64,000 bases of DNA from Ruicaihuangia caeni (GTDB lineage: Bacteria > Actinomycetota > Actinomycetes > Actinomycetales > Microbacteriaceae): assembly GCF_029952955.1 (NCBI RefSeq), contig NZ_JASATX010000002.1:124001-188000 (forward strand), given 5' to 3'. The position numbers were made by a program, and so were the translations under genes. Position 1 is the first letter of the stretch. Each line of letters opens with the position of its first letter. The notes under the pieces are model-generated. The model was given only the letters and a program-made list of their open reading frames with translations, was not told the origin of the DNA and did not search any database. This document shows positions 36,750 through 45,052 of the stretch, piece by piece.

Positions 36750-37790
36750 ATGAATGCCATGAAGACTCGCACAACGCGAGCAGCAGCACTCGGCGCAGTC
36801 GCCGTGTCGGCGTTGCTCGTCGCCGGCTGTGCGCAGGGCACGCCCGAAGCCCCGGCCGAAGAGGAATTCGAACCGATCACCATCAGCGTCGCGCACACCA
36901 TGCTCGACGCGAACCCCGCGAACCAGATCGTGCTGGAGGTCGCCGAGCGCGTCAAGGAGCGCACGGACGGCAACATCATTCTCGAAGTGTTCCCAGCCAG
37001 CCAACTCGGAAATACCACCGAGACGACTGAGCAGGCGTCCCTTGGCCAGGCGGTCATCAGCTATCTCGACGCGGCCACGGCTTCCACCTACGGAGTCGAC
37101 GAATTCGGCATGTTGGGCGCGCCGTTCCTGGTCTCCGACTACGACGAAGTCGAGCGCGTCGTCTCAAGCGACCTCTTCACGGGCTGGACTGACGAGCTTG
37201 CCGAGAGCGCGAACCTGCGGATCCTGGCCCTCAACTGGCTCGCCGGTCCGAGGAACATCGTGGGCCCCAAGCCGTACACGACGCCCGACGCGCTTGAGGG
37301 CACCAAGATCCGGATCCCACCGCTGCCCACCTGGGAGGCGCTGTTCGGCACGGCGCTCGCAGCCACACCGGTGACCGTGAACGCGTCCGAACTGTACACG
37401 GCCATGCAACAAGGCGTGGTCGATGCCGCCGAACTCGACACCCCCAGCATCCGCGACTATGGGCTGTTCGAACTGCAGAAGCATGTGACCCTTACCGGAC
37501 ACTTCAATCTCTTCATGGGCTTCGCCATGCCGGAGGACCTGTTCCAGAGCCTGCCCGGCGAGTACCAGGAGGTGCTGCTCGATGAGTTCCTCAAGGGTGG
37601 CAAGGAGGCGACGGATCTCGCCACCGACCTCGCTGCTGAGGCGCGCACCGAGATGGAAGCCGCCGGCGTGACCTTCCACCAGGGCGACGTCGCCGCATAC
37701 CGGAAGGCATCGAAGGCCTTCTACGACGCGTTCCCGGATTGGGACTCGGCGGTGGTCGACGAGCTGCTCGCCATCCGAGACGGCAAGTAG
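36750..37790 (+). CDS. dctP: TRAP transporter substrate-binding lipoprotein (DctP)
   Basis: The 346-residue protein has a signal peptide with lipobox LVAGC, so it is a membrane-tethered binding protein, as expected in a Gram-positive. The DctP fold is recognised from ISVAHTMLDANPANQ, FPASQLGN, and the ligand-binding Arg region in GPRNIVGPKPYTTPDALEGTKIR, followed by VTVNASELYTAMQQGVVDAAE. TRAP systems carry organic acids, including sugar acids and sialic acid, with a Na+ gradient. AAGGAG lies upstream of the start. A strong hairpin follows the gene. Confidence 0.93.
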   Translation: MNAMKTRTTRAAALGAVAVSALLVAGCAQGTPEAPAEEEFEPITISVAHTMLDANPANQIVLEVAERVKERTDGNIILEVFPASQLGNTTETTEQASLGQAVISYLDAATASTYGVDEFGMLGAPFLVSDYDEVERVVSSDLFTGWTDELAESANLRILALNWLAGPRNIVGPKPYTTPDALEGTKIRIPPLPTWEALFGTALAATPVTVNASELYTAMQQGVVDAAELDTPSIRDYGLFELQKHVTLTGHFNLFMGFAMPEDLFQSLPGEYQEVLLDEFLKGGKEATDLATDLAAEARTEMEAAGVTFHQGDVAAYRKASKAFYDAFPDWDSAVVDELLAIRDGK

Positions 37791-37797
37791 ACCGCGT

Positions 37798-37827
37798 CGC
37801 GGGCCGGTCATGGTCGACCGGCCCGCG
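37798..37827 (+). terminator. Hairpin after dctP
   Basis: A perfect 12-bp GC-rich stem CGCGGGCCGGTC (37798-37809) with its complement at 37816-37827 and a 6-base loop. Its place between the binding protein and the permeases suits partial termination or mRNA stabilisation giving more binding protein than permease. Confidence 0.7.
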
Positions 37828-37865
37828 GCCCCCAAAGATTCGTACCCGCAGCGTTGCGAGGAACT

Positions 37866-38444
37866 ATGACCCATCATCTCAGGCCATGGATGCGCCGGTC
37901 TGTCGCGCTCATAGAAGACGTGCTGCCATCGCTCCTGCTCTTGGCTACCGCGTTGCTGATCGCGGCTGATGTCTTCATGCGATACGTCCTGAACCACCCG
38001 ATCCGCGGTGTAGGCGAGATCGTCGCCATGCTGCTGGTCTGGCAGGTCATGCTCGGCGCAGCCGCAGTCGCGCGACTTCGTGGACACATTGTCGTGGACG
38101 CCCTCATCGGGCGTTTCAGTGGAACCGTCCGCGCTTGGCTCGACGTCGTGCGTCTGCTGATTGTGATCGCGGTCGTTGCGTTTCTCCTTTGGTTCGGGTT
38201 CCAGCTCTTTCAGCAGACAAGCGGCCGAGTCGTTGCCATGCTCGGTCTCTCTCGCGGCTTCACCACCATCGCGATCCCGATTGGTGCAGCGCTCATGCTC
38301 GTCTACTACCTGCGCGACATCTCACTTGCCGTGCGCGGGATCCTACGGGGCGGCTACGTCGCGCCCGCCCAGCGCCAGGTGATTGACGAGGACGAGTTCA
38401 AGACACGACCTGTGCCCACTCGAGTGGAGGAGGTCTCCCGATGA
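37866..38444 (+). CDS. dctQ: TRAP transporter small permease (DctQ)
   Basis: The 192-residue membrane protein has four transmembrane helices (about 20-38, 50-75, 95-115 and 135-155), the size and pattern of TRAP small subunits. The NHPIRGVGEIVAMLLVWQVM region is typical of the family. ATG 37866 has GAGG upstream. Its end overlaps the large permease start as ATGA. Confidence 0.92.
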   Translation: MTHHLRPWMRRSVALIEDVLPSLLLLATALLIAADVFMRYVLNHPIRGVGEIVAMLLVWQVMLGAAAVARLRGHIVVDALIGRFSGTVRAWLDVVRLLIVIAVVAFLLWFGFQLFQQTSGRVVAMLGLSRGFTTIAIPIGAALMLVYYLRDISLAVRGILRGGYVAPAQRQVIDEDEFKTRPVPTRVEEVSR

Positions 38445-39721
38445 TCACTGCCTTGCTCTTCGGTGTGCTGCTGCTTCTGCTGCTGCTCGGCGTGCCCGTC
38501 GCATTCGCGATCCTCGCGACATCCCTGTGCTATCTGCTGCTCGCTCCTGGGGTGAAGCCATTCATCGCCATCCAGCAGTTCTCCGGCGGGCTCGAATCGT
38601 TCCCCCTGTTGGCGGTCCCTCTGTTCATCCTCGCCGGGGTGATCATGTCGCATAGCGGCATAGCTGAGCGCATCGTCGGCTTCGCGAATACGCTCGTCGG
38701 GCACACGCGCGGCGGACTTGCGCAGGTGAACGTGCTGAACAGCGTGGTCATGGGCGGCATGTCCGGCTCCGCGAATGCCGATGCCGCGATGGATTCGCGA
38801 GTCCTCGTTCCGCAGATGGTCAAGCACGGATACGGTCGTGATTTCTCGGGCGCCGTGAGCGCAGCATCCAGCCTCCTGGCGGTGCTCATTCCGCCCTCCA
38901 TCGTGCTGATTCTCTACGGCCTGCAGGCGAATGTCTCTATCGGCGACCTCTTCATGGGCGGCTTGCTGCCTGCCGCGGTGATGGCGATCAGCATGTCGCT
39001 GACGGTGTTCTTCGTCGCCAAGCGTCGTGGCTATCAACCAACGGCGCTGCGGCGTCCAACCGCGTCGGTGGTGTTCAGGAGCACCGGTCGCGCGTTCTGG
39101 GCGCTCATGATGCCGGTGCTGCTCTTGGTCGGGCTTCGCATCGGGGTATTCACGCCGACAGAATTGTCAGCGGTCGCGGTGGTGTACACGCTCGTGATCG
39201 GCATGCTCATCTATCGCACTGTGAGAGTGCGAGACCTGGGCCCCCTGCTCAGCGAAGCGACGAAGACCACCGGCATGGTGCTGCTCATCATCGGCGCTGC
39301 GAGCGCGTTCGGCTACGTCATCCGTGCCGAGCGCGTGCCGCAGGTCATCGCCGAGGCCATGCTGTCGATCACTGAAGACAAGTGGATGCTGCTGATCATC
39401 ATCAACGTGATGCTGCTCGTGCTCGGCATGCTCATCGAACCGGCGTCACTGATCATTCTTGCGACTCCGATACTCGCCCCGCTCGCTGTCGAGATCGGCG
39501 TCGACCCGGTGCACTTCGGAATCATCGTGGCGCTCAACCTCGCAATCGGCGGCATCACGCCGCCGGTGGGAACGATCCTCTTCACGGTCATGTCGATCAC
39601 CGGATCTCGGCTCGGCGCGCTCGTACGGGAGCTCGGACCCTTCTACCTCTGCCTCATCGTCGCGCTGGCCATCGTGGTCGCGGTGCCCGCGCTCTCCACC
39701 CTCTTGCCGTCGCTCACGTGA
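38441..39721 (+). CDS. dctM: TRAP transporter large permease (DctM)
   Basis: The 426-residue transport subunit has about 12 helices. The TRAP large-subunit landmarks are PLLAVPLFILAGVIMSHSGIAERI-like (split here), the central GGMSGSANADAA loop, SSLLAVLIPPSIVLILYG, and near the C-terminus LNLAIGGITPPVGTILF. It forms the membrane unit with DctQ and accepts ligand from DctP. It is translationally coupled to dctQ. Confidence 0.94.
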   Translation: MITALLFGVLLLLLLLGVPVAFAILATSLCYLLLAPGVKPFIAIQQFSGGLESFPLLAVPLFILAGVIMSHSGIAERIVGFANTLVGHTRGGLAQVNVLNSVVMGGMSGSANADAAMDSRVLVPQMVKHGYGRDFSGAVSAASSLLAVLIPPSIVLILYGLQANVSIGDLFMGGLLPAAVMAISMSLTVFFVAKRRGYQPTALRRPTASVVFRSTGRAFWALMMPVLLLVGLRIGVFTPTELSAVAVVYTLVIGMLIYRTVRVRDLGPLLSEATKTTGMVLLIIGAASAFGYVIRAERVPQVIAEAMLSITEDKWMLLIIINVMLLVLGMLIEPASLIILATPILAPLAVEIGVDPVHFGIIVALNLAIGGITPPVGTILFTVMSITGSRLGALVRELGPFYLCLIVALAIVVAVPALSTLLPSLT

Positions 39722-39779
39722 CACGGCGAGTACCACCGACCAGCCCATCGCAACACCCCACAAGAAGAAGGAAGACACC

Positions 39780-40271
39780 ATGACTGCGACCGAGACGATT
39801 ACGCGCGGACTGTCCCTTGAAGAGCGAATCACGCGGCTAGAAGACATTCACGAGATCAACAACCTCAAGGCGAAGTACGTGGAGGCGTGTGACAACGACC
39901 ACGACCCCGTCGCGTTCTCCGAGCTCTTCGCGGAGGACGGCTCTTGGGAGGGCCCGGGCCACGGGAAGTACACCGGCCGCGAGAACATCAAGAAGTTCAT
40001 CGAAGAGATCCGAGGCGACTACCTGTGGTGCGCTCACTACTTGATCCGCCCATGGATCGAGATTTCGGAGTCGGGCACAGAAGCCACCGCCGAGTGGTAC
40101 GCCCACATCTACGAGGTGGTCAAGGACGCGAACGGGAACGAGCTCAGCGAACTCGCCTTCGCTCGCTACTACGACACTCTCTCGAAGATCGACGGCAAGT
40201 GGTACTTGCAGACCGTGCGCGCCGAGACCTCACGACTCTGGGAGATGGGCAAGGACTGGATCAAGGCGTGA
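39780..40271 (+). CDS. NTF2-like (SnoaL-type) protein
   Basis: The 163-residue single-domain protein belongs to the NTF2-like superfamily. An N-terminal helix (ITRLEDIHEINNLKAKYVEA) and the FAEDGSWEGPGHGKYTGRE loop are typical of SnoaL_4 proteins. Family members are small isomerases, dehydratases, cyclases or hydroxylase-like enzymes. Here it probably handles an intermediate of the imported compound. AAGAAGG lies before the ATG. It overlaps the next gene start as GTGA. Confidence 0.82.
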   Translation: MTATETITRGLSLEERITRLEDIHEINNLKAKYVEACDNDHDPVAFSELFAEDGSWEGPGHGKYTGRENIKKFIEEIRGDYLWCAHYLIRPWIEISESGTEATAEWYAHIYEVVKDANGNELSELAFARYYDTLSKIDGKWYLQTVRAETSRLWEMGKDWIKA

Positions 40272-41275
40272 CGTTCACCGGCACTGCGACACCGGGCCGC
40301 CGCGATGGCGGCCCGGTGGGCGCCCAACGCATCGTGTTTGCAGACGGGGACCCGCTCGCGGCCGAGTTGCTCGCGGGTGAGCTCGGACAGCGCCTAGAGA
40401 GCCTCGGTAGTTTCGAATTCCACTCCCAGGCGCCGACCTCGAACGAAGAGTTCATCGACCGCATCAAGGATGCCGACGGCATCCTCCTCGGCTGGCATCT
40501 TCCGCTCGAAGTGCTTCGTTCGGCGCCGAAGCTGAAAGTCGTCTCCTTCACCGGCACAGGCGCCGCCAACTTCGTCGACCTGGGGGTCGCGAGCGAGCGC
40601 GGCATCGCGGTAACGAACACACCGGGGTACGCCGACCAGACAGTCGCGGAGCACGCTCTCGCGCTGACCCTCGCGACGATCAAGCAGCTTCACACTGACC
40701 GGGCTGTGCGCGAGGGGAAGTGGGAGACCGCAACAACGTCGCGCGACCTGGCCGATGTCACCGTGGGCGTCGTCGGGCTCGGTGGCATAGGGCGTCGCTT
40801 CGTCGAACTCTTGCTCGCGCTGGGCATCCGCGTGCAGTGCTGGAACCGAGATCGGCCCGGTGCCCCGAACGCGCCCCGCGGTGCGATCGCTGTACCGCTC
40901 GAAGAACTGATGGCAACGAGCGACGTAGTGTCCTTGCATCTCGGTCTTAATGAGCAGACTCGCGGCATGATCGGGAGCGACCTGCTCCAGTGCATGCGTC
41001 CGAGCAGTGCCCTGGTCAACACCGCGCGCGCCGAACTCATCGAGCGCGCCGCATTGCTGGACGCCCTCGATTCTGGGCGCATCGCCTCGGCAGCGCTTGA
41101 TGTGTTCCATGAGGAGCCCCTTGCGGCCGATGATCCTCTGCTTCAGCACGCGAACGTGCTCGTCACACCGCATATCGGGTCGCTCACCAAGGGCGCGACT
41201 CGGCGGGTACTCGAGATCGCCGTCGAGAACATCGAAGCGTTCTTCGACGGTGTGCCCCGGAATCTCGTCTCCTGA
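40268..41275 (+). CDS. D-2-hydroxyacid dehydrogenase
   Basis: The 335-residue NAD(P)-dependent enzyme has the Rossmann motif GVVGLGGIGRRF and the three catalytic residues in their usual settings: Arg in LVNTARAELIE, Glu in DVFHEEPL, and His in VTPHIGSL. It reduces a 2-keto acid or oxidises a 2-hydroxyacid. GTG 40268 overlaps the previous stop, but a strong hairpin covers codons 8-17. An in-frame GTG at 40316, just at the 3' end of that hairpin, is an alternative start that still leaves a full domain. Confidence 0.88.
   Translation: MTFTGTATPGRRDGGPVGAQRIVFADGDPLAAELLAGELGQRLESLGSFEFHSQAPTSNEEFIDRIKDADGILLGWHLPLEVLRSAPKLKVVSFTGTGAANFVDLGVASERGIAVTNTPGYADQTVAEHALALTLATIKQLHTDRAVREGKWETATTSRDLADVTVGVVGLGGIGRRFVELLLALGIRVQCWNRDRPGAPNAPRGAIAVPLEELMATSDVVSLHLGLNEQTRGMIGSDLLQCMRPSSALVNTARAELIERAALLDALDSGRIASAALDVFHEEPLAADDPLLQHANVLVTPHIGSLTKGATRRVLEIAVENIEAFFDGVPRNLVS
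40290..40318 (+). terminator. Terminator-like hairpin at the 5' end of the hydroxyacid dehydrogenase gene
   Basis: A perfect 12-bp stem CACCGGGCCGCC (40290-40301) with its complement at 40307-40318 and a 5-base loop begins 19 bases after the NTF2-like stop. It may reduce transcription into the last two genes, or the dehydrogenase may really start at GTG 40316. Confidence 0.5.
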
Positions 41276-41314
41276 GAACGCGACCACCAGAGAACCAGAA
41301 AAGAGACACCAGCG

Positions 41315-42499
41315 ATGAAGTACACCCTCATCGGAGCCGGCGGCATTCAAGCGCGCGGATTGCTACACGATCTTCTCGACTTCAGTTCGGCGACCGAGAT
41401 TCTCCTCGCCGATGTCGCGGCGGGCCCACTCGAGCAACGGATCGATGACCTGGGGGGCGACCCGCGCATGTCAGCGGTGGCGATCGATCTACGCGACCTT
41501 GCAGCGTCGGTAGAGGCGCTCGCGGGCACTCACGTCCTGATCATGGCCGGCCCGTCGCCTCTCGGTCGTTATGCGATGGACATCGCCCTCGGCCTGCGTT
41601 GCCATTACGTCGACCTCGGGGGTGCGTACGCAGACACCGAGGTCCAACTCGCCCGGCATGAAGAGTTCGCGGAAGCTGGGCTGATCGCTGTGCTCGGCGC
41701 CGGCAGTGCGCCGGGCATGACTAACGTCATGGCGCGCGCCGGCGCGGAAAGGCTCGATACCGTGCGCGACATCGAGATGACTGTGGCCATGAACGATCTC
41801 ACTGAGCGCAGCAGTCCGTTTCACTGGCCGTTCAACCTCGCCGCCATCATCGACGAGTACGAATCGAGCGCGGTCGCGATCGAGGGCGGCGAGCGGGTGC
41901 TCATACCGCCGCGCACAGGCGAGTGGGTCGAGTTTCCGCCGCCGATCGGTCGGGTATTTCCCATCTACACGACTCATCCGGAGCCCGAGAGTCTGTACCG
42001 CTCGTTCCGGCAACAAGGCCTGGAGAACGCGTCGTTCCGCATTGCCATGCCGGCAGCCTTCCATCGACAGATGGATTTTCTCGCCTCCATCGGAATGACG
42101 AAGCAGACGAAGATCGAAGTGGGGGGTGTTGAAGTCTCTCCAGCGGAGGTGCTGGTCGAGGCGACGAAGTGGATCCCCCGACCGGCTGAGAAGGAAGAGC
42201 AGTACAGCGCGACCCGAGTGATCGTTCGCGGAGCACGACGCGGCGAAACGGTTGAGGTCGAGTTGTACATGTGCACGGGGTCACACGAGGGTTGGAACGT
42301 GCCCGCCGGCATGCTCAAGACCGTCGTACCCCCGTCGATCGTGGCGGAGATGATCGGCAATGGGGTGATCGCGACCCCAGGAGTATGGCTGCCCGAGAGC
42401 AGCGTGCCCTTCCAGGAGTTCTTCGAAGAACTGGCTTTGCGCGGGATGGTGATCGAGACGACCGAGCGCCGCGCCAGCACTATCGACGTCGCGCGCTGA
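41315..42499 (+). CDS. Saccharopine dehydrogenase-like NADP-binding protein
   Basis: The 394-residue protein has an N-terminal Rossmann domain (YTLIGAGGIQARGLLHDL) and a larger C-terminal domain of the saccharopine dehydrogenase / homospermidine synthase type (LGAGSAPGMTNVMAR is the characteristic central motif). The enzyme class oxidises or reduces secondary amines or related C-N bonds. Such a function would fit a nitrogen-containing substrate for this operon; this is inference. It is the last gene before a strong terminator. Confidence 0.85.
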   Translation: MKYTLIGAGGIQARGLLHDLLDFSSATEILLADVAAGPLEQRIDDLGGDPRMSAVAIDLRDLAASVEALAGTHVLIMAGPSPLGRYAMDIALGLRCHYVDLGGAYADTEVQLARHEEFAEAGLIAVLGAGSAPGMTNVMARAGAERLDTVRDIEMTVAMNDLTERSSPFHWPFNLAAIIDEYESSAVAIEGGERVLIPPRTGEWVEFPPPIGRVFPIYTTHPEPESLYRSFRQQGLENASFRIAMPAAFHRQMDFLASIGMTKQTKIEVGGVEVSPAEVLVEATKWIPRPAEKEEQYSATRVIVRGARRGETVEVELYMCTGSHEGWNVPAGMLKTVVPPSIVAEMIGNGVIATPGVWLPESSVPFQEFFEELALRGMVIETTERRASTIDVAR

Positions 42500-42510
42500 C
42501 GCTGAGCAGC

Positions 42511-42546
42511 GCGAAGCCCCCCACAGACCCGGGTGGGGGGCTTCGC
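42511..42546. terminator. Terminator of the TRAP operon
   Basis: A perfect 14-bp stem GCGAAGCCCCCCAC (42511-42524) with its complement at 42533-42546 and an 8-base loop, 11 bases after the last gene. The small gene that follows is on the opposite strand, so it may serve both. Confidence 0.92.
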
Positions 42547-42583
42547 TGATCGTGGAGGCGCTAGCGCTGTCCAGCGACCCTGG

Positions 42584-42745
42584 TTACGGGCGGCGCCCGG
42601 TGAACGCTCGAATGAGGAAGGCGATGATCGCCAGGACGAGCAGTATGAGCCCGACCCAGAGCAAGAAGTTGAGTGACTGCACGAAACCACCGGTGATCAG
42701 CAGCACGATGGCGACGATGGCGATGATGACGAAGAGCAGATTCAT
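42584..42745 (-). CDS. Small two-helix membrane protein (53 aa)
   Basis: A 53-residue protein made of two hydrophobic helices (MNLLFVIIAIVAIVLLITGG and FLLWVGLILLVLAIIAFLIR) with a short turn FVQSLN and a basic end FTGRRP. It resembles the tiny hydrophobic stress proteins found beside csbD genes. The ATG at 42745 has GGAAGGAA upstream. The csbD gene lies 65 bases upstream on the same strand, so they may be co-expressed in a general stress response. Confidence 0.8.
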   Translation of the reverse strand: MNLLFVIIAIVAIVLLITGGFVQSLNFLLWVGLILLVLAIIAFLIRAFTGRRP

Positions 42746-42810
42746 GATGTTCCTTCCGTAGTCGTTCGTTGTTCGAACTGGCGTTGCGGGCGGGTATCCG
42801 GTGAACCGGC

Positions 42811-42984
42811 TCAGTCCTTGAAAGCGTCCTTGACGTTCTCGCCGGCCTGCTTCAGGTTCGCCTTCGTCTGGTCGAGCTTGCCCTCGGCCTGGAGCTTCTC
42901 GTCGTCGGTCATGTCACCGACCGCTTCCTTGCCCTTGCCCTTGAGCTCTTCGGCCTTGTTCTCGAACTTGTCGGCTCCGCTCAT
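42811..42984 (-). CDS. CsbD family stress protein
   Basis: The 57-residue hydrophilic protein has the CsbD pattern: SGADKFENKAEELKGKGKEA, then GDMTDDEKLQAEGKLDQ and a Lys/Glu-rich helix. CsbD is a general stress protein of unknown activity, often under an alternative sigma factor. The ATG at 42984 with GGGAGG upstream is the start; the longer frame is not coding. It is divergent from topoisomerase IB and lies 2 kb from a sigma factor gene. Confidence 0.92.
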   Translation of the reverse strand: MSGADKFENKAEELKGKGKEAVGDMTDDEKLQAEGKLDQTKANLKQAGENVKDAFKD

Positions 42985-43150
42985 CGTCGGTGCCTCCCTT
43001 CCCTTTCTCGCCCGGCAAGTGTCTGCCGGACGACCTTTCTGCGCCAGACGGTACCCCCCGACCAGGGGAGCGGCAAGAGTCGGTCCAGGCGTCGCGTTCA
43101 CGTTCTTGCACCCCTGCCCCGGTCGACTCGAGCAGGGTTATCGTGCACAT

Positions 43151-44167
43151 GTGCCCCGCCTCCGCCGCAGCGTCCCCGGTCGAAAGGGCTACGCCAGGGT
43201 TCGAGCCGGAGCGGGTTTCAGCTACCGCGACGCCGATGGCCAGACTGTCCGCGATCCGGTGCTCCGGCAGCGTTTCGACGCCCTGGTGATTCCTCCGGCG
43301 TGGACGGATGTCTGGATCTGCGAGCACGAGAACGGGCATATTCAGGCGACGGGCGTCGACGACGCCGGGAGACGGCAGTATCTCTACCACCCGGTGTGGC
43401 GCGAGCAGAAGGACAGGCTCAAGTTCGAGCGCGCGCTCGCGCTCGCGGCGTCGCTGCCGACGGCCCGAGCGTTCGTGACCAGGGCGCTGCGCGACCCTGA
43501 ACCGAGCCGAGAGCGCACGCTGGCAGCGGCCTTCCGCATCATCGATCTCGGCTCACTGCGCGTGGGTCATGCGCGGTATGCCCTCGCGCACGGCAGCCGC
43601 GGTCTCGCGACGCTGCGGTGCGAGCACGCACGAGTCGACGGCGACGTCGTGGAGCTGCGGTTCCCCGGAAAGAGCCGGCAGCCGTGGAACACCAGCATCC
43701 GGGATGCCGATCTGGCGCACGTCGTTGGCGAGTTGCTCGAGGGTCGGCCCGCGAACGCACCGCTGCTCGTGTGGCCGAGGCCGTCGGTGGATGAGGGCGC
43801 TCCAGCCGATGCGAGCACCCTGCACCCGATCACGCCAGCCGACATCAACGCGTACATCAAAGAGCGCACTGGCGGCGAGTTCACGGCGAAGGACTTCAGA
43901 ACACTCCGCGGCACGGCGATCGCTGCCGAATCGCTCGCGCGCTCTTCCGCCGGCAGCACCGTGCGTGAACGCACCAAGGCGGTGAGCGAAGCCATGCGAG
44001 CCTGCGCCGAAGCACTCGGGAACACCCCCGCCGTCGCGCGATCGAGCTACGTCGACCCGCGCGTCGTCGACCGATTCATGCAGGGCGAGACGATTCAGCT
44101 CTCGCCCGGTATGACGGTGGAATCGGCGTTGCGGGCAATGCTCGGCGACCCTCGCCAGCCCGAGTAG
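43151..44167 (+). CDS. DNA topoisomerase IB
   Basis: The 338-residue poxvirus-type topoisomerase IB relaxes supercoils through a 3'-phosphotyrosine link. The N-terminal domain contains VIPPAWTDVWICEHENGHIQ. The catalytic domain contains AAFRIIDLGSLRVGHARYA, the Lys-bearing beta hairpin (LRFPGKSR), AKDFRTLRGTAIAAE, and the nucleophile Tyr in NTPAVARSSYVDPRVVD. The start is GTG 43151. The gene sits among stress genes, which is common for this non-essential enzyme in Actinobacteria. Confidence 0.9.
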   Translation: MPRLRRSVPGRKGYARVRAGAGFSYRDADGQTVRDPVLRQRFDALVIPPAWTDVWICEHENGHIQATGVDDAGRRQYLYHPVWREQKDRLKFERALALAASLPTARAFVTRALRDPEPSRERTLAAAFRIIDLGSLRVGHARYALAHGSRGLATLRCEHARVDGDVVELRFPGKSRQPWNTSIRDADLAHVVGELLEGRPANAPLLVWPRPSVDEGAPADASTLHPITPADINAYIKERTGGEFTAKDFRTLRGTAIAAESLARSSAGSTVRERTKAVSEAMRACAEALGNTPAVARSSYVDPRVVDRFMQGETIQLSPGMTVESALRAMLGDPRQPE

Positions 44168-44230
44168 CCGCGGCGACGCGGCGCTCCATGAGCAGTGGGC
44201 AGAGAGCGGCGGGCTGCTACGCCCGGTCGA

Positions 44231-44842
44231 TCATTCCGAACCCGATGACTCCGCCGGGTCGGGGGTGTGCTGCTCGATGAGCCAAGCGGCGAAACGCTTC
44301 GCGCGGTAGGCGGCTTCGATGTCGCCCATGGTCGAGGTGATGATCGCCCCCTTCATCAGCAACTGGAACGAGCTGGCGAAGTCTGCGGCATCCTTGAGTC
44401 CGGCCTCTCTGGCCATCTGCTCGACCCCGGCGCGCACGTGGCTGAGGTGGGTGATCGCGGTCTGGCCGAGCGGATGCTGCGGCCCCATCTCGATGAGCAC
44501 GTTCACGAACGAGTCACCCTCGAAGTCGTCGCGTTCGAACCAGTCGGCGAACACGTCGAAGATCGCGAGCAGACGCTCGCGCGGAGTGCTGCCCAGCTGC
44601 TTGGCGCTCTCGATGATCGACTCGGAGGTCCACAGTTGCTCTCGCCGAGTGAGAAACGCTTCGACCAATTCATTCTTCGACGAGAAGTGACGGTAGAAGG
44701 TTGCGATCGCTACGCCTGACCGGCGGATGATCTCATCGACACTGACTTCGCGAACTCCTCTGCGTGAGAAGAGCTCGTAGGCGGCATCGAGGATGCGGTC
44801 GCGAGCACCTGGCTTCGGGCGAAATTTCTGCTGGTCAGACAA
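44231..44842 (-). CDS. TetR/AcrR family transcriptional regulator
   Basis: The 203-residue repressor has an N-terminal helix-turn-helix (ARDRILDAAYELFSRRGVRE, VDEIIRRSGVAIATFYRHFS) and a C-terminal ligand domain with DSFVNVLIEMGP. The start is TTG 44842 with AGAGG just upstream. It is divergent from the sigma factor gene, and candidate operators lie at its own start and inside the sigma promoter. Confidence 0.93.
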   Translation of the reverse strand: MSDQQKFRPKPGARDRILDAAYELFSRRGVREVSVDEIIRRSGVAIATFYRHFSSKNELVEAFLTRREQLWTSESIIESAKQLGSTPRERLLAIFDVFADWFERDDFEGDSFVNVLIEMGPQHPLGQTAITHLSHVRAGVEQMAREAGLKDAADFASSFQLLMKGAIITSTMGDIEAAYRAKRFAAWLIEQHTPDPAESSGSE

Positions 44843-44856
44843 GTGTTACCTCTTGT
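44839..44856. promoter_or_regulatory. Inverted repeat at the TetR gene start
   Basis: ACAAGTGTTACCTCTTGT has matching ACAAG and CTTGT arms separated by 8 bases and covers the ribosome-binding site and start codon of the TetR gene. Autoregulation is possible. Confidence 0.4.
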
Positions 44857-44950
44857 GCGAGCCCGGGACGTCGGGGGCCGGGTAGAACGGGGGCTCTCTA
44901 AGGATGGCCCTGATCGGGGCCTCCTTGACACTGCCTCGCCAACAATTCGC

Positions 44951-44979
44951 TTGACAGAACGCGCGTTCTCCCCTCCAAT
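44951..44979 (+). promoter_or_regulatory. Sigma factor promoter with palindrome in the spacer
   Basis: A consensus -35 TTGACA (44951-44956) is followed after 17 bases by TCCAAT (44974-44979). The spacer starts with the perfect palindrome AGAACGCGCGTTCT (44956-44969), a likely operator. The gene starts at 45053, leaving a leader of about 68 bases. Confidence 0.6.
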
Positions 44980-45052
44980 AGGGGTAGACCCAGTGGTCAC
45001 TCTCTTTCGGTCAACCCGAAGGGGTGGTCACGCGAGCAGATGGGAAGACGAA

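Noticed and set aside
43569-44025. Open frames on both strands inside topoisomerase IB
   Set aside because: They are shadows of the topoisomerase reading frame, whose active-site motifs are all present.
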